Part shown: piece by piece, positions 11,585-23,752 of the stretch
Numbering within the stretch: position 1 is the stretch's first letter
Layout: each line of letters begins with the position of its first letter
From: Gigaspora margarita
Lineage: Eukaryota > Glomeromycota > Glomeromycetes > Diversisporales > Gigasporaceae
Length of the DNA: 64,000 nucleotides
Assembly: GCA_009809945.1 (NCBI GenBank)
Contig: WTPW01000655.1
Span: forward strand, 263,072 to 327,071
Direction of reading: 5' to 3'
Made by a program: the position numbers and the translations under genes
Notes under the pieces: generated by a model
What the model saw: only the letters and a program-made list of their open reading frames with translations
What the model was told of the DNA's origin: nothing
Databases searched by the model: none

Positions 11585-12681
11585 CATCAACTCTTTCCAA
11601 TGATCCCTTATACCAAACTTTTCAAGAATGCTGACCTATGAAAACTCTATAATTAATATATCTATACACAACAAAACTTTGCCAAGCTGCTGTCAGGTAC
11701 AAAGTTCATTTACTGGATGTTCTGCACATGAAATAGAGTTGAAACAGATATGCAAACTTTTAAGCGAGACATCTTGGCGGGCTTTAGTGCTATTAAGCAA
11801 AGATGTAGTAGAGAAACTCTAGAGCTTTGTCAAGTCCTATGGATATGAAAATAGAAGTAAAGGCTTGGTTAGATATGTTATTCTATATAGCGTAACTTTT
11901 TCAGACTCCTTTAGGTTTGGTTTTTTCCCCTGAGCCCTTTTGGTCTTTTTGAAATTTCAAAAAGTGGGCATTTCGGTTTACCCCTTTCAAAAAATCGGCA
12001 GTGTTTACTTCTTCCAAATTAGGATTGCGCTTTCTGAACTAGAATCGACATCACGAGTGAGGTCCGTTGCTGCGTACGTGATAAACAAAAAGAACATGTT
12101 AGAGGTCAGGAGGGATGATATAATGAAATTTCTTTCTAGAATATCCTTTTAGACGTGTAGATTTTTCTTTTTCTTTTCTTATAATGTAAATATAGTATAT
12201 GGTATAAGTTGTTTTCTTGTACAATACTATATAATTTTTACAGTCTTGCACAGGCTTTAATAGTGCTATTATGTATTTCTTTCTTTTTGCTTTTTTCTTC
12301 TTTCTTTTTATTTTTTCTTTTTTGTTGCATTTGGTTTGTCGTTTAGGTAGTAGTTGTTATTCCCCTATTTTATTTTTTCTTTATATATTTCTCTTTACTT
12401 GTTATAGTTTTTCTTGTAGTAGGTTCTTTCTACTAGAAAGGTTAGAAGAAGAAAGTTTAAAAAGAAGGCAATTTTGATATGATTAGCATGTGCCAGCCGG
12501 TGATAGGAGGAGACATATTTTCAGTAAGTTGAAAATCTGAATTGAGGCAAAATTTTGCTAGACGGGTTACACTTGGATGAAATTGGGTGAGCTTTCTGTT
12601 GTAGTAGAATGAAATGTACATACAATCGCAGTAGTATAATAAAGTCTACAGACACAGAAAGCAGAATTGCTGAATTTAAAA
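11585..12681 (+). mobile_element. Retroposon-like insertion with 17-base target-site duplication
   Basis: The insert is bounded by identical copies of agtaaaatgttgacttt (11568-11584 and 12682-12698) and ends in a short A run (gaatttaaaaa), as expected for target-primed reverse transcription. It is less AT-rich than its surroundings and has open frames of 60-70 codons (11628-11822, 11940-12152, 12271-12477), none of which I recognise. It could be the truncated 3' end of a LINE or a processed copy of a host transcript. A recent insertion is inferred from the perfect duplication. Confidence 0.65.
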
Positions 12682-12889
12682 AGTAAAATGTTGACTTTAC
12701 TATATAGTGACTGTTGTCGATCATGTGGTAGCTTATTTTTAGATCAAAAATGTTTTTGAGTTTTTTTAAATATTAAAATTTAATTAGTCAATAGTCTTAT
12801 CACTAGGAAGTATGATATATATAAACCCTAATTACATAATTTACTGCACTTTCCTAAAAATTTAATCACAGAATCCTGTAATTAGAATA

Positions 12890-13075
12890 GAATTAATCTT
12901 AGAGTCAATAGCTTATTAGTTAAAGCTTAAGATCATTAATTGAAAGTTGCTAGTTCAAATATGCCTCATGACAGAATTGAATTTGAGTCAAAACTAGATT
13001 TGGAATAACCAAAGTCATCGAGAACTTAGTCAAGTGGCTATAAGGATTGGATAACAGTTAATTAGTAATAGTGAT
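12890..13075 (+). mobile_element. Degenerate tRNA-derived SINE
   Basis: A tRNA-like head is visible with degenerate A-box (tagcttattagttaaagc) and B-box-like (tagttcaaata) motifs. The downstream body gatttggaataaccaaagtc matches gatttggaataaccgaagtc in the clearer SINE at 45975-46262. The head is too diverged to be a functional tRNA. Confidence 0.6.
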
Positions 13076-13682
13076 TTGAGATGTAGCAATAGAACCAATA
13101 TAGTCATAGGATATCATTCATGGTTATATTAGAAGTCAACACCCAGTACAGAATAAGTGATGAAGTAATAACTAACCTCTGTGAAGATAAACAGAACTGA
13201 AACACTGCAGGATATAGATATCCAGAACATCAATTGATGGATGCACCTTACAAAGAAACAATGCCATTACTAGATGCTAATTGAACGAGTCAGTTTCAAA
13301 GTGTTCTCTGAAAAATTCATGATGAAGCTCCATTAGTCAGCTACTAGCTATAACAAGTAGTAGTTTAAGAGAACCTGAAGAATATATGTAATACTGAGAA
13401 TTGGTTTTGTATTAAAGATTGTACCCATTGGGAAAACCTCTACCCGGTTACTATTAAATTACCCTGATATCCAGATAAATTACTATATCACATGATTGCA
13501 AGTTCTACCCGAGTACAATCACTATTTTGTATCAACTTATTATATAATTTTTTAATATATTATATGTTTAAATTTGTATAACCAGGACCCTGAACTATAT
13601 ATAGATAGGTCAGATAAGAGAATACATCGTTATCATAGACAAATTAAATGAAATAAGATTTACATTTGCGTATTCTTTTAAA
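13076..13682. other. Moderately AT-rich remnant, unidentified
   Basis: Composition here is milder than the flanks, suggesting a decayed element, but all frames are closed. An inverted pair gattgtaccca / tgagtacaatc brackets about 13418-13520. At 13587-13610 aggaccctgaactatatata resembles the terminus of the MITE at 20975-21153. Confidence 0.4.
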
Positions 13683-14085
13683 AAATTATTAATTACCAAT
13701 CTGGATAAGATCGGTACTATAGCTATATTATTACTATATTTGAAATTAAGGATAAACAAATATATAAACAATAAATTAGTAAATCTGTTTTAAACCTAAT
13801 AAAAAGTTTTTTTTATACTAAGTAAATATTATTTTTGGCTTTAAGTAAAGTTGTAGAGCAGGTTCTTGTGCACTTACTAGTAAAACTTTATCAATATTGG
13901 ACTTGTAAATAAGAAGATATGAGTAAATCGTCTTTAAAATTCTTTAAATCATATAAAAATTTTATATATACAGACCTAATTCAAATTTTGTACTATCTTG
14001 TTTATATATTTGTTTTGCCCCAATTCTAAATATAGAGATATTGCTGATCTTATCTGAATTGGCAATTAAAAAGGTTAAATTTTTA
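13683..14085. mobile_element. MITE with cagataagatc termini
   Basis: The left end (aattaccaatctggataaga) and the right end (inverse of aattgccaattcagataaga) remain complementary for about 80 bases. That includes aaacaaatatataaacaa and its inverse. A related, longer and disrupted copy begins at about 38660 and its far end may be near 39650. Confidence 0.75.
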
Positions 14086-14545
14086 ATTTGCTTATTTTTA
14101 TATTAAAATTCTACATGCAAAAGTTTATTTTTTGCATATTTTTACTGTAATTTTCAAAAATAAGCTACCTTTTTTTAAAAATAAGCTACCCCCTAGAAAA
14201 ACAACAAATGTTACAGCTCTTATTTTCATAACCAGAATTATTTCTACTATTGTATGTATGCATATTACAAAAATAGTTACCTTGCATATGCTCAATAGTT
14301 AAATCTTTTTGATCAAGACTTACATAAATTGATTAAAATAAATAAAAAAAAAATAAACTAAAAAATAAAAATAAAATAAAATATATGTATATATTTAATA
14401 AATAATTTAAAAAATAATTTAAAATAAAATAAATAAATAGACAAATTAATTAAAATAAAAAAAAACATGTTTAAATTAAATAAATAAAAAAAAATTAAAA
14501 TAAACTAAAATAATAAAAACAAATATGTAAAATATATTTAATCTA

Positions 14546-15410
14546 GAAATGGGCACTTTTGCATGATTGCATGGCTGCATACATTTGCAAATGCTGCATA
14601 CTGCATGAAATTTTTTAAAATGCTGCATTTTGCCCATAAAAAATTTTTATAAGCTACCTTCTTTTGGTCAAAAAACTTAAAAACATCTTTGATTCAAAAA
14701 TAAGCTACCTATGATCGACAATAGTCGCCATATAGTAAAGTCCAAATTCTACTATATAAATCGATTATTATCACTTAAGTAAACTTATTTAGGAGATAAA
14801 AATATATGTACATTATAATTTTTAGCAATATTAAAAAACATTTTATTATTTGATAACTTTTAATTTTTATGTTCAATGAAAAAATTAAAATTTGTTAAAA
14901 AAATATATTCGACAAATGTAAAAATTAAAAGTTAAATAATAAAAAGTCCTTCAATTTGTATGAAAATTTTAGAAGATGTGTATTTTTATCTTCTAAACAT
15001 ATTTACTTAAGTACTTATAATCGATTTACATAGTAATATTTAAACTTTACTATTTAGCAACTACTTGGAATCACTAAAAACCCTCTTTTATCCTCAAATA
15101 AGCTACCCCTGATTTTTTGTATAGCTTATTTTTGGACACATATAGTATATAAATTGTTTATTATAAATTCAATAGCCTCTTTTTCTGCTTTTAAATTGAT
15201 ACTTTACAAAATGATTTTTTCTTTCTTTATTGTTATTTTGCATTAAGAATAAATCTTTAGAATTATCTGTTATCATAAAAATTCTAAAAAGAAATTAAAA
15301 AAGTTTGATAAAATATTTTGTATAAATGCATGTTGCATTAATGCCTGCATGTTACATGAATGCTGCATTTGTATAAAATTTTTTAAAATGCTGCATTTTG
15401 CCCATCTCTT
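14546..15410. mobile_element. TGCAT-rich TIR element containing an IR-520 copy
   Basis: The left end gaaatgggcacttttgcatg and the right end (inverse of gagatgggcaaaatgcagca) are both built from repeated ctgcat/tgcatg motifs and aaattttttaaaatgctgcat. Between them is an IR-520 element (14650-15142). No open frame is seen. Confidence 0.65.
14650..15142. mobile_element. IR-520 fold-back MITE, copy 3
   Basis: Shows the family landmarks aataagctacct, agtaaagtccaaattctac, tttattatttgataac and their complements, ending at cttatttttggacacatata. Nested in the TGCAT-rich element. Confidence 0.75.
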
Positions 15411-15500
15411 ACTTAATCTTTTTTTTAAATTTTTAATGTTTTTATTATTTATTATTTTTTTTTATTTTACATTTTGTTTTTTTTTTTAATGTTTTTTTAC

Positions 15501-15865
15501 AATTATTATAAAACGCACTTATGGTATTTTACCACCATAGGTAAATTAGATTTGCAAATCCATGTAACAAAAACAAAAAATAAATTTTTATAAAACAAAA
15601 AACAAATTTTGATTACTTTAGGGTTAGGGTAAGGGCTAGGATTTTATTAGAGCATTAGTATATAAAAAATTTAGCAAGGAATTTTTTTTATTAGTACCCC
15701 AATGTTGGTTTTATAAGCAAAATTTTGAGATATGAATGTTTTTTTTAAAAAAATAAACAAAAAATGAAATTTTATGTTACACCAGATCTTAAATTTTAAT
15801 TGGCTATTCTAATCGTTTTGTGTAACATGGTGTAAAACACCATAGGTGCGTTTTAGTAAAACTCT
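15501..15865. mobile_element. MITE family A, copy 2 (uninterrupted)
   Basis: Ends taaaacgcacttatggtatt and the inverse of taaaacgcacctatggtgtt are clear. The interior matches 1172-1973 but lacks the 435-base hAT-type insertion, providing the empty site for it. It contains tttagggttagggtaagggc. Confidence 0.8.
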
Positions 15866-15971
15866 TTTTTTATTATAGTATTTATTTTTTATTATACTAT
15901 AGTATTTATTTTTTTTATTTTTTTATTTTTCGATTTTTTTATTTTTATTTTTTTTCTTTTAAATTTTTTTT

Positions 15972-16509
15972 TTAATTGATGATCCACCAGTCATCGGGTG
16001 CATGATCATAGTGTAACGTGATGCAGATCACTATGTAAATTACTATATATGTGAATGCTACAATCGCCCAAGGAAAAATATTTTTTTTACTAAGTTAATC
16101 GATCTTGTTGACTAATTAAAAGTTGTAGAGCTCGTCATTGTGGTTCTAATTGTAGTTAAATCATCCAAATTGGCCTAGTGGAAGCCATGATACTTTTAAA
16201 AAATGTGTCAATGACTATATAAAATCTCTATGTAAACAGTCTATTGTTTACATAAAGATTTTATATAGTCGTTGACACGTTTTTTAAAGCTATCTTGGCT
16301 TCTACTAGGCCAATTTGGATGATTTAACTACCATTAGAACCGCAACGACGAGCTCTACAACTTTTAATTAGTCGACAAGATCGATTAACTTAGTAAAAAA
16401 TATTTTTTCTTGGGCGATTGTAGCATTCACATATATAGTAATTTATATAGTGATCTGCATTACGTTATACTATGATCATGCACTCGATGACTGGCAGATC
16501 ATAAATTAA
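15972..16509. mobile_element. Near-perfect 538-base palindrome (fold-back element)
   Basis: The left arm (15972-16238) and right arm (16245-16509) are reverse complements over nearly their full length, with a 6-base loop (gtctat) between tgtaaaca and tgttttaca-type tips. Termini are ttaattgatgatccaccagt and the inverse of ttaatttatgatctgccagt. The arms hold no open frame. It abuts the T-rich tandem array and the sequence gap. Confidence 0.9.
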
Positions 16510-16549
16510 TCCTATTTTTTTTTACTTATTTTATTTTATTATTTTTTTT

Positions 16550-16909
16550 TGTTCTTTATTTTTTATCGGTTTTTATTTTTATTTTTTTTATTTTTTACTT
16601 ATTTATTTCAATTTTTTTTTATTTTTATTTTTATTTTTTTTTATTTTTTTATTTTTTTTTATTTTTTTATTTTTTTTTATTTTTTTATTTTTTTTTATTT
16701 TTTTATTTTTTTTTATTTTTTTATTTTTTTTTATTTTTTTATTTTTTTTTATTTTTTTATTTTTTTTTATTTTTTTATTTTTTTTTATTTTTTTATTTTT
16801 TTTTATTTTTTTATTTTTTTTTATTTTTTTATTTTTTTTTATTTTTTTATTTTTTTTTATTTTTTTATTTTTTTTTATTTTTTTATTTTTTTTTATTTTT
16901 TTATTTTTT
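16550..16909. repeat. 18-base T-rich tandem array
   Basis: From about 16630 the unit ttatttttttattttttt repeats with little variation up to the gap. The 295-codon frame of F/Y/I hexapeptides across it is an artefact of the 18-base period. Confidence 0.9.
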
Positions 16910-17263
16910 NNNNNNNNNNNNNNNNNNNNNNNNNNNNNNNNNNNNNNNNNNNNNNNNNNNNNNNNNNNNNNNNNNNNNNNNNNNNNNNNNNNNNNNNNNN
17001 NNNNNNNNNNNNNNNNNNNNNNNNNNNNNNNNNNNNNNNNNNNNNNNNNNNNNNNNNNNNNNNNNNNNNNNNNNNNNNNNNNNNNNNNNNNNNNNNNNNN
17101 NNNNNNNNNNNNNNNNNNNNNNNNNNNNNNNNNNNNNNNNNNNNNNNNNNNNNNNNNNNNNNNNNNNNNNNNNNNNNNNNNNNNNNNNNNNNNNNNNNNN
17201 NNNNNNNNNNNNNNNNNNNNNNNNNNNNNNNNNNNNNNNNNNNNNNNNNNNNNNNNNNNNNNN
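16910..17263. other. Assembly gap (354 N)
   Basis: Unresolved bases directly abut the 18-base tandem array, so the array is probably longer than shown and collapsed in assembly. Confidence 0.99.
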
Positions 17264-17589
17264 TTTATTATTTTAATTTTTTTTTCATTTGTTATTTTTT
17301 ATTTATTTATTTATTTATTTATTTCATTTTTTTTTATTTATTTTTTCAATTTTTATTTTTTTTATTTTTTTTATTTTATTTTTTTATTTTTTTTTATTTT
17401 CATTATTTATGTTTCGAATTTTTTTTTATTTATTAGGTTTTTTTATTTTTTCACTGTATCGAACATACGTAGAAAAATTGAATTGTAGATTACATGAACT
17501 TACATAAAGATAAGTAAATTTTTTTTACTTTTTTTTCTTTTTTTTTTAATACAACTTACACTAATATATTTTTTGATCTTTTATAGTGT
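17264..17589. repeat. T-rich low-complexity tail of the array
   Basis: Irregular ttta/ttttta repeats decay away from the gap. The overlapping F/I/Y-rich frames here are artefacts. Nothing else is seen. Confidence 0.7.
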
Positions 17590-18235
17590 TTTTAGGAGTC
17601 TTTCTTGTGCTTTTCCCAATTCTTGTGATTATACAGTGTTCTTGGTGATTTGGTTGTAGTATTTTGTGGTAAATTGATGTCATTCTTGCAGTGAAATGTT
17701 GGCGTTCTTGCAATAATTTAATAGTATGCTTGAGGTATTTTGATAGTATTTTTACGATATTTCGCCAGTGTTCTTGTGGTGTTTCAATGCCATTCTTATG
17801 GTGTTTTGATAGTGTTCTTGTAGTGAAGTGATAGCATTCTTGTGTTGATTTGATATAGTGGTAAGTAAAATGATGACGTTCTTGTGGTAATTTGGTAGCA
17901 TTTTTGTAATGAATTACGTCATTCTTTTAGTGAATAGATGGTATTCTTGTATGTGTTCTTGTAGTAAAGTGACGGCATTCTTGTGGTAATTTGACGACAT
18001 TCTTGTAGTGATTATACAGTGTTCTTGCAGTAAAGTAATGATGTTCTTGTGTAATTTTGATGGCATTTTTGTAGTGAATTGGTGTGAATTGATGGTATTC
18101 TTGTATGCATTCTTGTGGTGACGTGATAGTGTTTTTGTAGTGATTTGATGGTGTTATTATAGTGTTCTTGTAGTAAATTAATAGCATATTTGTGGTAAGT
18201 TGAGTGTGTTTGTATGCATTCTTGTGGTAAAAATA
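17590..18235 (+). repeat. Degenerate minisatellite of ttcttgtagtga units
   Basis: Some 25 or more imperfect copies of a roughly 20-25 base unit (for example gcattcttgtagtgaattga) follow one another. Units vary in length and sequence. The minus-strand frame at 17927-18187 reads as repeated HYKNT-type peptide and is a by-product. Confidence 0.8.
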
Positions 18236-18825
18236 ATCTAATACCTAATATTGTATTAAAAAAAAAATTTATATTACAAATTTATATTTTATTATATATT
18301 AAAATAAATATTGTAATAATAAAATAAAAATAATTAGAAATTTAGCAATTTTCTAATGTAGTGTGTTTTTTTTAATAATAAAATATATACAAAACTATAA
18401 TAAGCAAATTTATTGATTAATATTCTGCGTAAATTTTTAACTTTTAAAGATTTTTGCAAATTTTTAAACTTTTTTTTTTTTATTGATAGCAGATTTTTAA
18501 TAATTGATTTTTTAAAACATTTGTGCAAATTTGCACTATAAAAACTTTCCTGATGATAAAATTTTATACTATAACCGAGATTAGAATTTTATTTTGCTTA
18601 TTTTTTTTAATTTTTTGATTGTAAGATATAAATTTTGCATACTGATCTTATAAAAAAGTCTTGCATATAGCAATTAATAAAAATTTTGAATATCATCTTA
18701 TCTATCTATATAATGTTCGGGGTTCTGTATAACCAACAGATAATTTTTCAAAAAGTTAGATGTTTATTTGTATAACAAAGATATCTTTATAACAAGTTAG
18801 ATTTTTATTTTGTATAACGATACTA
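18236..18825. other. AT-rich intergenic DNA, nothing recognised
   Basis: A lysine-rich minus-strand frame of 64 codons at 18334-18528 follows A/T composition and has no motif. No TIR element is evident. Confidence 0.5.
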
Positions 18826-19598
18826 TACTGTATGTTTCCAAAAATAAGCTACATGCTACCCTCTTGTTTAAATCCAAAAATGTAAAAATGCCTTTGATCT
18901 AAAATAAGCTACTCCATGATCAATAATAGTTGCTACATAGTAAAGTCCAAAGTTTACTATTCAAATCGAATAAAGTTACTTAAGTAAACTTGTTTGGAAG
19001 ATCAAAATACGCATACTTTAAAAATTTCATCAAAATCTGAAAACTTTTTATTATTTGACTTTTAATTTTTCTGTTCAATAGTAAAATTAAAATTTTATTA
19101 CAAAAATATATTTGTCGAAATTAAAAATTAAAAGTTTAATAATAAAAGGTGCTTAAATTATACATGGTGACGAAATTATTTTGGGTTTTAGAACCTGAAA
19201 TTAAAAAATTTTCCCAAAATTGTTTTTGACCTATTTTACTTAAAACCTGAAATTTTTTGATTCTTCTTTTGAATAGACGAAATTATAAAGTACATAAATA
19301 TATAAATTTTATTTGCTCTTCTTTATAAAAAATTTTAATTTATTTTACAAAATCTGAAATAGGCATTTTTCAAAAATCAATTTCAGTGGCATTTATAGTT
19401 TTAATATTAATGAAAATTTTAGAATATATGTATTATTATCTTTCAAATAAGTTTACTTAAGCGATAATAGTCGATTTATATAATAGAATTTAGACTTTAC
19501 TATATAACGACTATTTGCAATTGACCAAAAATCTACCCAGATTTTTTGTGTCCAAAAATCGTCCAAAAAAGGTAGCTTATTTTTGGAAACATATGGTA
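18826..19598. mobile_element. IR-520 fold-back MITE, copy 4 with internal insertion
   Basis: Well preserved termini: tactgtatgtttccaaaaat and ggaaacatatggta. The arms match the other copies. About 19150-19420 is extra sequence (from acatggtgacgaaatt to atcaatttcag) absent from copy 1 and presumably a later insertion. Confidence 0.8.
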
Positions 19599-20635
19599 TG
19601 TATATTGCTTTTTTTATTTTTTTTATTTATTTGTTTTTTTTCTGTTTTATAACTGAGATCTTGCTCTTTATATATTATTAGGATTAATATTATTATATGC
19701 AGAAGAGAATAACATAATAATATTCTATAATGAAAAAGAAACTCAGGCTTCATTATGGCCTTCTACAACCCTCAATCTTTATCTGAGACCATTCTGTTAG
19801 CTGAACTAGATTAATGAATAATTTATTAGACTTTAAAATAAAAATTGTCAATATTGTAAACCTAGTCCTTCTTTAGCAGCCCAGGTCCCAGGATATTAAA
19901 CAAAATTAGTCATATAAACAAGACTACTTGAACCAAGAGCTTCTAGAATCTTCTTCCAGCAGGTTCCCCAAGAATCTCGCATGTCAGTTCATATTACTTG
20001 TTTCCAAACCACTAATGACAGTTGTATCCAATATGGTTGATATCTTTTTTTTTTGAGAGCAGTAAATACTACAGATCTTTTGAAAAGAGTAAGCCAAAAT
20101 ACCTACTTTTTTTGAAAATTCTTCACAAACCAGCAATACCAAAAAAGTTTTACTTGTAGCACAACCTGGATATCTTTGATATATGTCATATTTTTTTTTT
20201 TAGCAAATTGATTCAAATTTGATCTAAGGTCCAAATTTAAAATTTAGCAAATTGAAGTTAATTTAAAAAGGATATAATTGAATATTTTGTTGAATTACTA
20301 AGATTTTATGCATATTATATTTTATTTTTAGCAATTTACTTACATTTTGCAAAAATCATTATAACAAGTTAAGTTGTACTATAATGATTGATCTAAATAT
20401 AACAAGTCATTAATGGCTATATAGAGTAAAGTAATAATCAATTATAATTAAAAATAAATAAAAGTAGTTGTAGCATGTAATTAGGCTTTAGTATTAATAG
20501 CAACTTGGTACTTACTCTGCATATGTATTATGATCATTAATCATAATTGTATGTTGATAAACAAATAATTATATAATGCAATTGCGAATTATTTAGTAAT
20601 TCATATAATAATTGTAGTTAATATTATCTCTATGA
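19599..20635. other. Intergenic DNA with a possible coding remnant on the minus strand
   Basis: Around 19740-20060 composition becomes less AT-rich. The minus strand gives protein-like stretches such as DMRDSWGTCWKKILEALGSS, broken by stops. I cannot name the parent gene. The flanks are plain AT-rich sequence. Confidence 0.35.
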
Positions 20636-22560
20636 GTTCTTGATCAAATTTAATAAAAAATTTTTATTTGAATTCTATGGATTCTTAGAATTAAAATAAA
20701 AAAATTTTTATCAAATTTGGTCAAGAACTTGTGGAGATATCTTTGATGAAAGTTCCTGTAAACAATTTCAACGCAAATAACCTACTATTCGGCAATGATT
20801 TACAAGAAATTTTACTATGCTAACTAAAAAAATTTTATAACAAGACTTGTAGCGCATATCATAAACTAATAGAATCTCAAATTTTATGAAATAATATTGA
20901 AAACTCATGAAGATATTAACATTTTTGTAAATTCAAATGCATACATTTTTGCAAGTTTTTCCCTATATTCAAATAGGATCCCGAAATATACATAGATAGG
21001 TCAGGTATGAGTTTGCTTATTTTTGAGGTTTTTTATACAGATCTTTTCTATTTATAGTAATTTTTTGCTTATTTTTGATCTTTTTTTGCAGATCTTTCCT
21101 TTTTTAGTAATCCTATAATTAATCTGACCTATCTATGTGTATTTCGGTGTTCTATTCAAATGCTTCCAAAAGCACTTTCTCAAATTGAAACTTCCAAAAC
21201 GTGATTAAGTAAATTGATATAATAGGTATTTGAAAGTCTTAAATTAAAATTTCATCAAAAACGAATTAATATTAATGAAGTTATGATAATTTTTCAATTT
21301 GCTTCCAGATTCAGGATTTTCTAAAATTTTCAATTTTGATGAAAACAGTAAAATTACTATCACAGACTAGATTTTCACAAGTTCAAATGAAACAAGTTAC
21401 TGCGCACTAATAAAATCAATAAAGTATAGGTTAAAATTTTTGTTTCTAAAATTTCAAGTTATTTGGTTAAATATTCATTCCATAATAGCTATTTTTCATT
21501 TGGTGCAGCTTCTTTATAATATATTTTTTGGAAATAAAAGAATCTTTTATCAAAGATATCTCTATAAATTCTTGACCAAATTCAATGAAAATTTTTTTAT
21601 TTGAATTCTATATATTTGTAAAATTTAAAGAAAAAAAGTTTTATTAAATTTGGTCAAAAACTCGTAGAGATATCTTTGATGAAAGATTTTTTCTATTTCT
21701 AAGAACATATATCACATACCAAAATTAAGAGAAATTCGAATTTAGTTGCAAATGAAAAATCTAAATATCTTTGTTAATATTAATCCATTTTTGATGAAAA
21801 TTTAACTAAAGACTCTTGAATATCTATTATATCAACTTACTTAGTCACATTTTGAAGGTTCATTATGAGAAAGTGCTTTTGGAAGTATTTAAATATAGGG
21901 AAAACTTGTGAAATATATGCATCTAAATTTACAAAAAATTAATATCTTTATGAGTTTTTAATATTTTTTTATAAAAATAGAAATTCTATTAATCAATTAT
22001 ATGCTCTAAAAGTTTACTTAATGCGCAGTAACTTGTTTTATTTGGACTTGTGAAAATCTAGCCTGTAATGTTAATTTTGAAAAATTATCATAACTTCATC
22101 AATATTAATCTGTTTTTAATAAAATTTTAATTAAAGACTCTTGAATGTCTATTAAATCATCTTATTTAGTCACGTTTTGAAGGTTTCATTTTGAGAAAGT
22201 GCTTTCGAAAGCATTTAAATATAGAGGAAAACTTGCAAAAATGTATGCATCTAAATTTACAAAAATGTTAATATCTTCATGAGTTTTCAATATTTTTTTA
22301 TGAAATTTGAGATCCTATTAGTCTATGATATGCACTACAAGCCTTGTTATAAAATTTTTTTAGTTAGTATAATAAAATTTCTTGTAAATCATCGCTGAAC
22401 AGTAGGTTATTTTGAAAAAGCAAAAAAACATATTACAAAGAAGCTACATTAAAATTGTTTATAGGAACTTTTATCAAAGATATCTCCACGAGTTCTTGAC
22501 CAAATTTGATAAAAATTTTTTTATTTTAATTCTACGAATTCAAATAAAAAATTTATTTAC
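20636..22560. mobile_element. Long complex palindrome (about 1.9 kb)
   Basis: The left arm (about 20640-21600) and right arm (about 21610-22560) are diverged reverse complements. Examples are caaatttggtcaagaacttg near 20720 with its inverse near 22494, and aaaaatgttaatatcttcat near 22261 with its inverse near 20905. The right arm has an internal tandem duplication: gagaaagtgctttyg-type sequence occurs near 21865 and again near 22190. The left arm carries the MITE at 20975-21153. No open frame is present. Confidence 0.75.
20975..21153. mobile_element. 179-base MITE with 8-base target duplication
   Basis: Termini are aggatcccgaaatatacata and the inverse of agaacaccgaaatacacata, each continuing into gataggtcag. 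It is flanked by attcaaat on both sides (20967-20974, 21154-21161). The opposite palindrome arm lacks it, giving an empty site. A truncated copy ends at the transposon boundary at 40848. Confidence 0.85.
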
Positions 22561-22855
22561 CTGATGCTAGATATTATAATTTAGGTTTTAGCAAATTGCT
22601 ATAAAATTTATATGTAATAATCCAACTTTTAGCAAATTTACTTGATTTTAGAGGTAGCAAAAACATCTAAATTCATGCAGATTAGTTATGACCTATATAA
22701 GAGATGTTCTGGGTCCTAATGCAAGTTTATTTTTTCAAAATATTACTAGTAGGATTTGAACTTTAGATCTACTACTTGGAGTAAACATTTAACAATTTTT
22801 CTGAGTTACTATACTTTTTAATAATTAATTATAGTTTTTGTCAATTTATTTAGAG

Positions 22856-23752
22856 AACTAGTATTTTTACACTTCTAATTTGGTAGTTTTACATCTCTAT
22901 ATAGATTATCTTTTTTAAAATTTTAATTGAAAGTAGCTCGATAACTATTCAATCAAATTTATTTTATTTAAATTCTATAGAATAATAGAATTCAAATAAA
23001 AAAATTTTATCAAAATTGGTCAAGTAGGTGCTGAGATGCCTTTGATTAAAGTTATATAAATCTTTGCTATAACTAATATTTTTAATAAACATTCAAATTT
23101 TTTTAAATCTTTGATTGAAGGTATCTTAGCACCTATCTGACAAATTTTAATAAAAATTTTTTTATTTGAATTTTACAAAACTGTAAAATTAAAATAAAAA
23201 AAATATCGAAATTGGTTAAGTAGGTACTGAGATACCTTTAATCAAAGCTATATAAACCAAATAGATATTTAAATTTTTTTAAATCTTTGATCAAAGATAT
23301 TTCAGCATCCAGCTAACAAATTTTGATAAATTTTTTTTACTTGAATTCTACAGAACTATAGAATTAAAATAAAAAAATTCATTAAAATTAGTCAAGTAAA
23401 TACTGAGTTACTTTTGATCAAAGTTAAGTAAAATTTTGCTATAGCTAATTTTAATAAATATTTAAAATTGATCAAGTAGATACTGAGTTACTTTCGATCA
23501 AAGTTATATATAGCTAATTTTGATAAACATTTATAATTTTTTAAATCTTTGATCAAAGGTATTTTAGCACCCACTTGACCAATTTTAATAAACTTTTTTT
23601 TATTTGAATTCTACATTTTTGTAGAATTCAAATAAATAAAAATTGATCAAATTTGTTAAAATAGTTATCAAACTATCTTAGATTAAATTTTAAAAAAAAT
23701 AATCTATATAGGGGTATAAAACTACCAAATTAGAGGTATGGAATTACCAGTT
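22856..23752. mobile_element. Fold-back element with repeated inverted sub-units
   Basis: The outer TIRs (ctaatttggtagttttacat at 22877 and its inverse near 23735) continue into agattat and gataactatt matches. The interior is a chain of alternating inverted units built on ggtcaagtaggtgctgagat, gatcaaag and ttgaattctac. No coding capacity. Confidence 0.75.

Larger units (their letters stand above)
11073..12765. mobile_element. IR-520 copy split by a retroposon-like insert
   Basis: The left half (11073-11584) and the right end (12682-12765, with the ggtagcttatttttag terminus) belong to one IR-520 element. It holds a MITE B copy at 11356-11511 and a 1.1 kb insertion at 11585-12681 that is flanked by a 17-base direct repeat. 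Confidence 0.75.

Noticed and set aside
16549..17507. Long F/Y/I-rich frames around the gap
   Set aside because: They are produced by the 18-base T-rich array and pass through N bases.
17590..18235. CRISPR-like array
   Set aside because: Units are contiguous and degenerate, without constant repeats separated by unique spacers, and the setting is eukaryotic.
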